DNA from: Methylococcaceae bacterium
Lineage (GTDB): Bacteria; Pseudomonadota; Gammaproteobacteria; Methylococcales; Methylomonadaceae
Direction: 5' to 3'
Length of the DNA: 7,920 nt
Assembly (NCBI GenBank): GCA_947505055.1
Contig: CANNLO010000210.1
Coordinates: 1 to 7,920, forward strand
The position numbers and the translations under genes were made by a program. The notes under the pieces were generated by a model that ran no database searches, was not told the DNA's origin, and saw only the letters and a list, made by a program, of their open reading frames with translations. This document shows, piece after piece, positions 1-6,454 of this stretch. How positions within the stretch are numbered: position 1 is the stretch's first letter; each line of letters opens with the position of its first letter.

Positions 1-288
1 ATTAAAAGTTATTTGCCGGCAGATATTGAAGTAGGTACGGTTGATAAATTCCAAGGGCTAGAGGCGGAGGTGGTGATTGTCTCCATGACCACGTCTAATA
101 GTGAATATCTGCCACGTAATATGGAGTTTTTGTATAACAAGAATCGCCTCAATGTTGCTGTTTCAAGGGCTCGGTCTTTGGCGATTGTGGTGGCTAATCC
201 CAAGCTATTGGAGATTGATTGCACATCCCCTGTGCAGATGGGGTTGGTGAATACACTGTGCTGGTTACGGGAATACACTAACACTTAG
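1..288 (+). CDS. C-terminal end of SF1 helicase, TM0106/RecB-like nuclease-helicase type (partial)
   Basis: The frame is open from the first base of the window, so the start lies upstream; 95 residues and a TAG stop are visible. The fragment holds the last motifs of a superfamily 1 (Upf1/DNA2-like, AAA_12) helicase: a motif V-type stretch VGTVDKFQGLEAEVVIVSM, then a motif VI-type stretch NRLNVAVSRARSLAIVV, whose arginines would contact the ATP gamma-phosphate. The wording around these motifs and the tail (ANPKLLEIDC followed by MGLVNTLCWLREY) closely resembles, from memory, the end of TM0106-family RecB-like nuclease-helicases. Those are large proteins that join a RecB-like nuclease to an ATP-dependent helicase, often in defence contexts. 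The nuclease part cannot be seen here. An in-frame TTG at position 13 is not the start, because conserved coding sequence runs through it. The HNH gene begins 38 bases downstream on the same strand, so co-transcription is likely. Helicase class is confident; the exact family is less so. Confidence 0.85.
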   Translation: MKSYLPADIEVGTVDKFQGLEAEVVIVSMTTSNSEYLPRNMEFLYNKNRLNVAVSRARSLAIVVANPKLLEIDCTSPVQMGLVNTLCWLREYTNT

Positions 289-313
289 AGTAGGCGTTTC
301 CATAATATAAATT

Positions 314-319
314 AAGGAG
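314..319 (+). promoter_or_regulatory. Ribosome binding site of the + strand HNH gene
   Basis: AAGGAG lies 7 bases before the ATG at 327. It supports that start and shows that the gene is translated independently of the upstream helicase gene, despite the short 38-base gap. Confidence 0.8.
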
Positions 320-326
320 TGAAAAA

Positions 327-1277
327 ATGGATTCATTAGATAAGTTACCTGAGAAGCATAAGCAAAAACTACAGTGGTTTTTGAGTAATAGAAACAAAGA
401 GGTTAGCTGGAAAGAGACAAGGCCGGAAAATAATAGAATCCCAGACTCTCCATTTTTATTTACTACAGCAAAAGGAATTTTCAAGCCCAAAGATTCTGAA
501 TATGCATTAAGCATTAAAGTGATGCTGAACTCTCACTATCAGGATCAGAAGATAATACCTCACACCGATGGATCATGGTCATTTCGCTACCATCAAGAGG
601 AGAATGATGGAAAGTCTGCAAATGCTTTGGCCACAAATAAAGGGCTAGTAGCTTGTATGAGAGATGGCATTCCAATTGGGGTTGCAATACAAAAAAATGG
701 TAAACCAGGTGCAAGATACAGCATATTAGGCCTTGCTCAAGTTGTGGAGTTAAGAGATGGATTCTTTCAAATCAATGGGTATTCGAATGAGGGGAAAGTA
801 ACTACTGGGCAATCCTATGGCCCTTACACGGAAGAGCTAGATCAGATTGAAGTTGATATATTTGACCCAAAGACACAGCTAGATGCTAGGTACAAGGTGT
901 TAAAGCAAATTGTTCAGCGCCAAGGGCAGAGAAAATTTAGAGAAGAGTTGTTGCGGATTTACAATTCGACCTGCGTCATTACTAAATGTAATGTACCTTC
1001 AGTTTTAGAAGCTGCACATATAACGCCGTATTTGGGGCTTAATACTAACAAAATATCCAACGGTCTCATCCTTAGGGCTGATATTCATACTTTATGGGAT
1101 CTTGGTCTAATTGCAATTGATCCATCAGAAATGACAATTCATATTAGTTCAGTTCTGAATGGGTCGGAATATGAGCATTTTAATCTAATAAAAATTATCG
1201 AATTGGATGTTAATGAGACCGAGCGCCTATCAAAAAAGGCACTTCAGGTTCAATGGGATTTATTTTCAAAAAAATGA
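327..1277 (+). CDS. HNH endonuclease with N-terminal putative DNA-reader domain
   Basis: This 316-residue protein has two parts. The C-terminal half (about 185-270) is an HNH_2-type nuclease. After the stretch RQGQRKFREELLRIY (198-212) come a cysteine pair (C216, C221), the first HNH histidine in LEAAHITPY (H231), the middle Asn in SNGLILRADIHTLWD (N245) and the last His (H254). This arrangement is typical of McrA-like and other restriction-type HNH enzymes that use one metal ion to cut DNA. The N-terminal half (about 75-155: DGSWSFRYHQEE, then NKGLVACMRDGIPIGVAIQ, then YSILGLAQVVEL) recurs in HNH restriction enzymes and looks like a compact beta-rich module. It may be a reader of DNA modification, like the SRA-type domains of ScoMcrA relatives, but that is inference from remembered similarity. 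No signal peptide is present, so it is cytoplasmic. It follows the helicase gene by 38 bases and ends 10 bases from a convergent HNH gene. Nuclease class is confident; target is unknown. Confidence 0.85.
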   Translation: MDSLDKLPEKHKQKLQWFLSNRNKEVSWKETRPENNRIPDSPFLFTTAKGIFKPKDSEYALSIKVMLNSHYQDQKIIPHTDGSWSFRYHQEENDGKSANALATNKGLVACMRDGIPIGVAIQKNGKPGARYSILGLAQVVELRDGFFQINGYSNEGKVTTGQSYGPYTEELDQIEVDIFDPKTQLDARYKVLKQIVQRQGQRKFREELLRIYNSTCVITKCNVPSVLEAAHITPYLGLNTNKISNGLILRADIHTLWDLGLIAIDPSEMTIHISSVLNGSEYEHFNLIKIIELDVNETERLSKKALQVQWDLFSKK

Positions 1278-1287
1278 TTACTTCAAT

Positions 1288-1917
1288 TTAACTTATTATT
1301 TTCTTTAGTTCTAATACTGAAAAAGGGGGCTCACGTTTATGAAGCATAGCATGGCAGTTAGGACAAACGGGGATGAGGTCTTTCTCAGGGTTTATTTGAT
1401 AATTTTTACTAATGCTTGATAAGGGGACAATATGATGCACGTGTATAAAACCACTACCAAGTTCTCCATACTTAACTCCAAAATCAATAGAACAAACTTT
1501 GCATGTGGTGCCATGAAATTTTATTGCAGCTTCTCGTGCAGATTTATTCCGCTCGTATTTATTTAATGCTACAGATATCGATTGGCCCTCTTGAAATAAT
1601 GATGGCAATTCATTATTTACAGTTGTTGTTTTTGTTGTAACTTCTAGAGGTTTTTGTTTATTTTCATTTTTAGGTATAACCACGTAGCTCCAACGGTATG
1701 AGCTATATAAATGAGGCTTGAACGAAGAGTCTTTTGGTTGCTTATGTTTAACTTTTATTCGAAAAACTGTGCCGACCGGGTGATCGTAACGCATCTGTTT
1801 GCTACATTCAATTAGCATATCAGTGCTGAATGATTGATCAGGTAGTGGGCGAACTTCGATGATGTTGCCACAATAAAATGTTTCAGCAAGAATTTCTACG
1901 TAATCATCGTATCGCAT
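1288..1917 (-). CDS. HNH endonuclease (zinc-cysteine type)
   Basis: This is a 209-residue protein. The C-terminal third is a textbook HNH nuclease (PF01844-like). It has a first zinc-knuckle pair CKVC (C139, C142), the paired histidines of FIHVHHIVPLS (H161, H162), the Asn of YQINPEKDLIPVC (N176), a second knuckle CPNCH (C185, C188, H189) and a final histidine in MLH (H193), so all expected residues are intact. Residues 1-80 form a separate N-terminal module (VGTVFRIKVKHKQ, YSSYRWSYVVI) that may bind DNA or a partner. A Thr/Lys-rich linker (about 93-102) joins the two. The start at 1917 is well supported by AGGGAGG five bases upstream. It lies downstream of the B3-like gene on the same strand, with 66 bases between that contain an inverted repeat. 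It may be the last gene of the methyltransferase operon or its own unit. It is not closely related to the + strand HNH protein next door, which lacks the CxxC knuckles. Confidence 0.88.
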   Translation of the reverse strand: MRYDDYVEILAETFYCGNIIEVRPLPDQSFSTDMLIECSKQMRYDHPVGTVFRIKVKHKQPKDSSFKPHLYSSYRWSYVVIPKNENKQKPLEVTTKTTTVNNELPSLFQEGQSISVALNKYERNKSAREAAIKFHGTTCKVCSIDFGVKYGELGSGFIHVHHIVPLSSISKNYQINPEKDLIPVCPNCHAMLHKREPPFSVLELKKIIS

Positions 1918-1922
1918 GGAAA

Positions 1923-1929
1923 CCTCCCT
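1923..1929 (-). promoter_or_regulatory. Ribosome binding site of the - strand HNH gene
   Basis: The - strand reads AGGGAGG, ending five bases before the ATG at 1917. This strong Shine-Dalgarno match fixes the start and argues that the gene is translated on its own signal. Confidence 0.75.
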
Positions 1930-1951
1930 AAAGCTAACGTCCCATTATGGT

Positions 1952-1984
1952 AGTTAATGAAGGATGCAGTATTAGTCATTAACT
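1952..1984. repeat. Perfect 9-bp inverted repeat between the B3-like and HNH genes
   Basis: AGTTAATGA (1952-1960) and TCATTAACT (1976-1984) are perfect reverse complements separated by 15 bases. The pair fills much of the 66-base gap between the B3-like gene and the HNH gene, and its last base touches the B3 stop codon. It is A+T-rich and has no run of T behind it, so it is a poor intrinsic terminator. A binding site for a dimeric regulator, or a weak mRNA hairpin that separates the expression of the two genes, would fit better. Its function is inferred only from position and symmetry. Confidence 0.5.
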
Positions 1985-2406
1985 TAACTTATTGTTGAAA
2001 AATCTAAAAAAAACCTATAGTCGTTCTGATAGTAAATATCAACTGACGTTCGACCATATCTAAAAAGGTGGTCAATTGTGACGATGTGCCCCGGCCTAAT
2101 TCCAAGGCGGCGACGAAAGTAAATGCCGAGAATCGCATTGTCTCCTGAGGTTTCTATGGCTTTGCCATTGTCTTGTGAACGAACGCATTTTAAAATCTCT
2201 CCATCATCACACTCCAGCAGAAACGCTTCACCTCGATCTGGAAAAAACCCACTCCTCTGGATAAGTGCTGGAACTGGCAGGTATGCCTGATTAGGATCTC
2301 GATTAGGACGTTGGCCCCAGTTAAGACCTGATCGTTGAGGGACAACTTCAATGCCCTTTAACTTAGCCGTCAAAGGAAGGGATATAAAATGTGATTTTGA
2401 ACACAT
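1984..2406 (-). CDS. Stand-alone B3-like DNA-binding protein (NgoFVII restriction enzyme C-terminal domain family)
   Basis: This is a 140-residue protein. Almost its whole length matches, from memory, the C-terminal domain of NgoFVII-type restriction enzymes: SGLNWGQR (26-33), NRDPNQAYLPVP (35-46), FFPDRGEAFLLECDDGE (54-70), GKAIETSGDNAILGIYF with RRRLG (81-102), and YGRTSVDIYY near the end (117-126). In that family, and in the related enzyme BfiI, this is a B3-like fold that reads the target sequence, while an N-terminal phospholipase D-type domain cuts. Here no phospholipase D domain is present. The gene starts cleanly at 2406 with TAGGAGA ten bases upstream, and the preceding 81 bases are non-coding, so this looks like a real small gene and not a decayed remnant. 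The likely role is sequence recognition for the system encoded upstream, either in complex with the helicase/nuclease proteins or as an accessory to the methyltransferase. Domain recognition is good; the role is inferred. Confidence 0.75.
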   Translation of the reverse strand: MCSKSHFISLPLTAKLKGIEVVPQRSGLNWGQRPNRDPNQAYLPVPALIQRSGFFPDRGEAFLLECDDGEILKCVRSQDNGKAIETSGDNAILGIYFRRRLGIRPGHIVTIDHLFRYGRTSVDIYYQNDYRFFLDFSTIS

Positions 2407-2416
2407 GCTTAAAAAA

Positions 2417-2423
2417 TCTCCTA
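2417..2423 (-). promoter_or_regulatory. Ribosome binding site of the B3-like gene
   Basis: The - strand reads TAGGAGA, ten bases before the ATG at 2406. It supports this start and shows that the short protein is a separate translation unit and not the broken tail of a longer fusion. Confidence 0.65.
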
Positions 2424-2487
2424 ATTAAGGGCAGTACTGTTTTAAGTTGACTTTACGCAGACTCCAATTTAGCAATTAAATTTTTGG

Positions 2488-3264
2488 TTACGGAAGCCCG
2501 GCTATGAATGCATTAACTGGAATACTAATACTTGCAGACTCCCATCGTCCTCGAGAGGGGGCGTCAATAGGTAAGTATTGGGAGAAGTAATTAAAAGAGA
2601 TGGTTCCAATGACCTTATAACCGGAAGGCCGTCGAACAACCGCAAGTAATCGCCAATTTTCATTTAGAGAAGCAACTCTCGCCTCATTTCTTGAAATAAA
2701 AAAATGGAATTCATCACCTGGTCGAGATGAAGTCTTTACTTCAAGAAGGACTGTATTGGCAGAGTCAAGGACTGATGGAGAGTGAATGTCGAATCCCACG
2801 GAATCATCGGTTAGTGAGACGTGCCGCAACCTATTCAATACGCTCTTTGGAAGTTCATCTGTAAGCATATCCATGACCGCGAGCTCACCCTCAAGCCCGA
2901 TTTTCTCGAGGAGGAGTCGATCAAATTTTGCAGATAATTTATGAGTCGGGTCAATGGTCTCTAGAATTTCCCAGGAAATTATTGAGCCCACTTTTAAACC
3001 ATTAAGTAACCAATCTGGTGCCTCTCTCATTGATAACCGAAAGTAACCATCATCCAACTCAACTATACGTTCTTCTATTAACTTTTCCGCGACTCTCATC
3101 CGGTCAAAGTAAGATTTGCCGCTGGTTACTGGTGTAAGTTGACACTGAATTTTAAAGTCCCTTGCAGACATTCGTTCGCGAGCTGCTCGCACCACTTCGA
3201 GAGCAAGTTCGTCCCAAGTGTTGCTCTCAGCCACGATCATCTCGAAGGTGATTAAAAAGGTCAT
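2488..3264 (-). CDS. DUF3883-type protein, putative PD-(D/E)XK nuclease
   Basis: This is a 258-residue protein. Its C-terminal half (about 120-215) resembles DUF3883 (NOV_C-like) proteins, a branch of the restriction-endonuclease fold. The expected metal-binding residues are visible in order: the Glu of GLEGE (E127), the Asp of DSVGFDI (D159) and the ExK of LLEVKTS (E175, K177). FFISRNEARVAS (188-199) follows, the stretch that usually comes after the catalytic strand. The N-terminal half (about 16-80) looks helical and may be winged-helix-like; the segment MRVAEKLIEERIVELDDGYFRLS would fit a recognition helix and wing. The gene overlaps the SNF2 gene by 38 bases, so translation is probably coupled and the two proteins probably act together. 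The start is uncertain: neither Met1 (3264) nor Met9 (3240, which leaves a 14-base overlap) has a clear Shine-Dalgarno site. A nuclease role as the cutting subunit of the system is inferred from the conserved residues and context. Confidence 0.75.
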   Translation of the reverse strand: MTFLITFEMIVAESNTWDELALEVVRAARERMSARDFKIQCQLTPVTSGKSYFDRMRVAEKLIEERIVELDDGYFRLSMREAPDWLLNGLKVGSIISWEILETIDPTHKLSAKFDRLLLEKIGLEGELAVMDMLTDELPKSVLNRLRHVSLTDDSVGFDIHSPSVLDSANTVLLEVKTSSRPGDEFHFFISRNEARVASLNENWRLLAVVRRPSGYKVIGTISFNYFSQYLPIDAPSRGRWESASISIPVNAFIAGLP

Positions 3265-5050
3265 TTAGATCAAAATCATCTATGCCCAACAACCCCTCTG
3301 GAGGATCTTCACCATCACCAGAGGGTAAGCTCACCTCCACAAGCCCATCGTCGTTTAAATAAGCCCCTAAGCGGTCTATCTTCACTTCTAAACGTCTGGC
3401 GATCCTGGTATCAAGTGAAGAAGTTGATTGGAGTATGTACACATTTGTTTCTTGAGTTGGAGCAAGGCCGAGCCTATGAATTCTGTCTAGCGATTGTAGG
3501 TAGAGGCCAGCGTTATAACTCCTGTCTACATAAATAGCATCATGACACTCATTATGTAAGCTAACACCTTCGCCTAGAGTTTGCGGATTACTCAATAAGA
3601 CGGAGCATGAAGTAGAATTGCGGAAACGAATAAGTTCGGATTTCCTCTCATCTGTTGGTGTTCCACCATAAATTAACGCTGGGTTAAAAGGTTCTAATAG
3701 TCTATGAAGAGCCCTTAAGTTTCCTACGAATGTACTCCATACAATTACCTTCCGACCTTCCATCGTAGCTTTTGCTATAAATCGAGATACCCATTGATAC
3801 TTTTCAGGGATCTCATGCAATGAGTAATTCTCTAGTACCCCCAGTAATCGTTCAGACCCAGAAAGCTCAGCAGGGGGCCAAAGCAAGCCCAAGTATGCAT
3901 CTTCATTTACGGCGCTCATTAATAGGCCTGGATTTGTTGCTGCAGCCAGAAGTGTCATTACCGCTTTTCCGCGTTGCCCAAAGTAACTTTGATCACTATC
4001 GGTCATCGAAAATTTTCCCACAAAGGATCGACGCAGTGCGGTATATATTTCACTTTGAATAGGACTCATCGGTAATTCAACTGCTGTAATAAGCATTGGC
4101 GGTAATCCTAATTCTTTTTTTGTTGTTCTAACAAAAATCCCACCTCTTTGAAGATCACTTAATCTATTGTCGGTGAAAAAAGGGCGAGGGATACCCTGCC
4201 ACGAGAGTCCCAAAAGATTTCTAAGGTCATCTTGATTCTGTGGCATAGGTGTTCCAGTAAGAAGATCAACACGCGTTACTAGGTTGCTAAGTTCTAAACA
4301 GGCCCTCCATCTGACTGAACTTGCCCCACCTTTTATACGATGGGCTTCATCGATTGCGAGCATAGTTGGCTCTTGTTTTACCCATCTAATAAGCCTGTTT
4401 AGGCGTTCTTGATTTTCTAGTTGCTCATAGTTAACATAAAGTAAATCTGTTCCAGCAGGAATTGGCTCGTCAGAAAACTTATTAATCACAACGGACGAAG
4501 ATAGTATTAAAGCAGGTTCATCCTCCCAAGCCTCAAAGGCTGATCTTGGACATATAACTAAAAGGCGAGAGATCTTGCCACTTAATCGAAAGTACTCCCA
4601 TACAGCTAGGGTCGTTGATGTTTTTCCGGCGCCGGGAACTGAAAAATTTGCGCCATTGGGCATGGTGATCAGTGCTTGTACGTTCTTTTCCTGGAAGGGC
4701 GTTAGTCCTCGCTTGAGATTTAGATGATTAAGGTTAAGATCTGAACCACGGTTACTTTGTCCAGCGAGTTGAATAAATTCACTTACCAAATTTTCCGCAC
4801 GCTTTGTGGTCTCAGCAACACCGTCGCCAAGCTCTACCTTATGACCTAAATTAGTCCAATTTTCTCGTAGCCAGTATTTACGTTGGGCAAAATCAGCAGG
4901 TGAAATTTCAATAGACTTTATTGAATGAGATAACCTAGCTCGAAATGCCCACCAATTTACAACTATTGTCCAATCTTCATCCGAAATCTCACCTACAGGT
5001 TCAATTTGAACTTGTTTGTTTTGGTTGATTAAGATGCGTATAGCTGACAT
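3227..5050 (-). CDS. SNF2-type SF2 helicase/ATPase
   Basis: This 607-residue protein has a complete two-lobe SF2 helicase core of the SNF2 type. In order: a Q-motif-like LTPFQ (116-120), Walker A in VPGAGKTST (138-146), motif Ia LLVICPRSAFEAW (163-175), Walker B box DEAH in LAIDEAHRIKGG (231-242), motif III LLTGTPMPQN (263-272), motif IV VIVWSTF (435-441), motif V LLSNPQTLGEGVSL (485-498) and motif VI QSLDRIHRLG (519-528), with R523 and R526 as the likely arginine fingers. Such proteins hydrolyse ATP to translocate on or remodel double-stranded DNA without full strand separation. The core starts only at about residue 115; the first 110 residues are a poorly recognisable module that may bind a partner or DNA. 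The C-terminal tail is acidic (about 577-606). AGGGA six bases before the ATG at 5050 supports the start. The gap to the ParB-like gene is 37 bases, and the gene overlaps the DUF3883-type nuclease gene by 38 bases, so it is probably the motor for that nuclease. Confidence 0.9.
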   Translation of the reverse strand: MSAIRILINQNKQVQIEPVGEISDEDWTIVVNWWAFRARLSHSIKSIEISPADFAQRKYWLRENWTNLGHKVELGDGVAETTKRAENLVSEFIQLAGQSNRGSDLNLNHLNLKRGLTPFQEKNVQALITMPNGANFSVPGAGKTSTTLAVWEYFRLSGKISRLLVICPRSAFEAWEDEPALILSSSVVINKFSDEPIPAGTDLLYVNYEQLENQERLNRLIRWVKQEPTMLAIDEAHRIKGGASSVRWRACLELSNLVTRVDLLTGTPMPQNQDDLRNLLGLSWQGIPRPFFTDNRLSDLQRGGIFVRTTKKELGLPPMLITAVELPMSPIQSEIYTALRRSFVGKFSMTDSDQSYFGQRGKAVMTLLAAATNPGLLMSAVNEDAYLGLLWPPAELSGSERLLGVLENYSLHEIPEKYQWVSRFIAKATMEGRKVIVWSTFVGNLRALHRLLEPFNPALIYGGTPTDERKSELIRFRNSTSCSVLLSNPQTLGEGVSLHNECHDAIYVDRSYNAGLYLQSLDRIHRLGLAPTQETNVYILQSTSSLDTRIARRLEVKIDRLGAYLNDDGLVEVSLPSGDGEDPPEGLLGIDDFDLNDLFNHLRDDRG

Positions 5051-5087
5051 TAAAAGTCCCTGAGATTGAATTGCTAATTTGAGAAAG

Positions 5088-6404
5088 CTATTTACTGCTT
5101 ACGTATTTCTTAAACTCTTTACTTAGATCATCTAGAGACTTTTGAACTTTATGCAACTGATACTCAAATCGGCCAGCATTAAACCCTTTAAGCCTACATA
5201 CTTCACTAAATGAATCTACTACACTTTCGATACTAATTCTCGTTTCTTGAAGGACGTCAGAGGGCTCGAGGAGTAACTTTTCGCGCTTTCCTTTCGTAAT
5301 ACTTTCTTCAGTGGCTAGGCGAATTGCTGTGTGAACCTGTTGCAATTCATCAGTAAGATCCTTGGACACGTAACCTTCACCATCAGAAAGGTCCGATATG
5401 ACTTTCTTGGCTAAATCGCGGAGGTCTATTTGCTCAGATGCATCCCCATCATCGGGGAAAATGGTACTTAAGTTATCATCCGATGGAATTTTTTTATAGC
5501 CGTCTAATAGCTTAGCCACCTCCAAATCTCCACCTAGACGTTTAAGCACATCCTCTTCAAAGAAGTTGTCGTCTATAACGCGGGTCTGATCCTTATTAAT
5601 ACCGAGAAACATTGCGACTACTCGACCCCATTTCATTCTATTTGCTTCACGAATGTCAACCGCTGCCATTGCCTGAAACTGCTCGTTAAGATCTTTTAGG
5701 TGTTGACTCTTTGAATCAAATACATCAAACGCTAACGGAGGAGTCGTCAGCACCCTAATCTCTTTAACAAGTTGAAGAAGTTGGGATGCTTTATCAACTT
5801 TTTTCTTCCAGTTACGAAACCACCCCATTTTAGTCCCGAGCTCCTTATCTGAATGGCCAAATTTTTTATACTTTTCCATAAGAAGAAGCTCATTCGTAAA
5901 TGTATAGTCTTGGTGTGTTAGACGACGCATCTGAAGCGACATCTCTAGATCTAAAAAATCACTAGGAAGAGCGTCCAGAGGTAATACGGCAACTTCTACC
6001 CCGGCAGCGCCGAGCTCTCTCAATGCAACAACTCGCGTATTTCCATTAATCAAAAGCCCTTCTCGAGTAATAAGCCCAGGATTTTCTTGTTTTTCTTTTA
6101 ACTCATCTTTTAATTTACCGTATCGCTCAGTCTTTTTTAGTAAATTTCCAAGGATAGTTTGTGCTTCGTCAGATGACGGTTGTTGCTCAACAACCGCTCG
6201 TTGAGGGTGATCAAATAGTTGGGCACTAAGTCGACTGTTGTCGTGATTAAGTAGTAACAACTCAGGTGGTATTGTTATGACCTCTAGCGCTGTATCAACA
6301 CCTCTATAATCGATACTCAGAGTTTTTCGTTCACCACGTTCTTTGTAAACCGCCAAAGAATTAGTTATTGCATCACGGCGATGTTGGTCCGTTACGTTTG
6401 TCAT
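5088..6404 (-). CDS. ParB-like N-terminal domain protein of a defence operon
   Basis: This is a 438-residue protein. Residues of roughly 35-165 form a ParB/sulfiredoxin-like domain. IPPELLLLNHDNSRLS (45-60) fits the opening 'N-x-R' box, and GLLINGNTRVVALREL (116-131) fits the second box, with G121, N122 and R124 in the nucleotide-binding position. This fold binds or hydrolyses nucleotides: CTP in true ParB, and other uses in DndB/sulfiredoxin relatives. A possible helix-turn-helix follows (HSDKELGTKMGWFRNWKKKV, 184-203). The rest is helical and highly charged (for example 330-370 and 415-435), possibly a coiled-coil or partner-binding region. It is not a chromosome-partition ParB: there is no parA neighbour and the downstream part is unlike ParB. 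It lies between the methyltransferase and the SNF2 genes. I infer that it helps recognise DNA or control loading of the motor. The start at 6404 is supported by GGAGG five bases upstream. Confidence 0.75.
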   Translation of the reverse strand: MTNVTDQHRRDAITNSLAVYKERGERKTLSIDYRGVDTALEVITIPPELLLLNHDNSRLSAQLFDHPQRAVVEQQPSSDEAQTILGNLLKKTERYGKLKDELKEKQENPGLITREGLLINGNTRVVALRELGAAGVEVAVLPLDALPSDFLDLEMSLQMRRLTHQDYTFTNELLLMEKYKKFGHSDKELGTKMGWFRNWKKKVDKASQLLQLVKEIRVLTTPPLAFDVFDSKSQHLKDLNEQFQAMAAVDIREANRMKWGRVVAMFLGINKDQTRVIDDNFFEEDVLKRLGGDLEVAKLLDGYKKIPSDDNLSTIFPDDGDASEQIDLRDLAKKVISDLSDGEGYVSKDLTDELQQVHTAIRLATEESITKGKREKLLLEPSDVLQETRISIESVVDSFSEVCRLKGFNAGRFEYQLHKVQKSLDDLSKEFKKYVSSK

Positions 6405-6407
6405 TTT

Positions 6408-6418
6408 CCCCTCCGGGG
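6408..6418 (-). promoter_or_regulatory. Ribosome binding site inside a small G+C hairpin before the ParB-like gene
   Basis: The - strand reads CCCCGGAGGGG just upstream of the ATG at 6404. The GGAGG/GGAGGGG core is the Shine-Dalgarno site, but CCCC and GGGG can pair across a three-base loop. The hairpin would hide most of the site. It may lower or tune translation of the ParB-like protein relative to the methyltransferase encoded just before it. The symmetry is directly visible; the effect is inferred. Confidence 0.5.
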
Positions 6419-6454
6419 TTTTGATTAACTTTATAAAAAATGGATATTTAGTAA

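Noticed and set aside
9..284. Open frame on the - strand opposite the helicase end
   Set aside because: It is antisense to conserved helicase motifs V and VI and has no recognisable protein features.
278..714. Two short - strand open frames opposite the HNH gene
   Set aside because: The + strand frame has a ribosome binding site and a conserved protein; the opposite frames are low-complexity and lack start signals.
1278..1320. Bidirectional intrinsic terminator between the convergent HNH genes
   Set aside because: The 10-base gap and its flanks are A+T-rich but contain no G+C stem followed by a T run.
2407..2487. Remnant of a phospholipase D nuclease domain upstream of the B3-like gene
   Set aside because: The 81-base gap is too short and shows no HxK-type motif in any frame; the gene before it is a different nuclease family.
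3820..4062. + strand open frame inside the SNF2 gene
   Set aside because: It overlaps conserved helicase sequence, and its own protein shows no family-like pattern.
5088..6404. Chromosome or plasmid partition parB gene
   Set aside because: There is no parA neighbour or parS-like site, and the C-terminal two thirds do not look like partition ParB; the neighbours are restriction-type genes.
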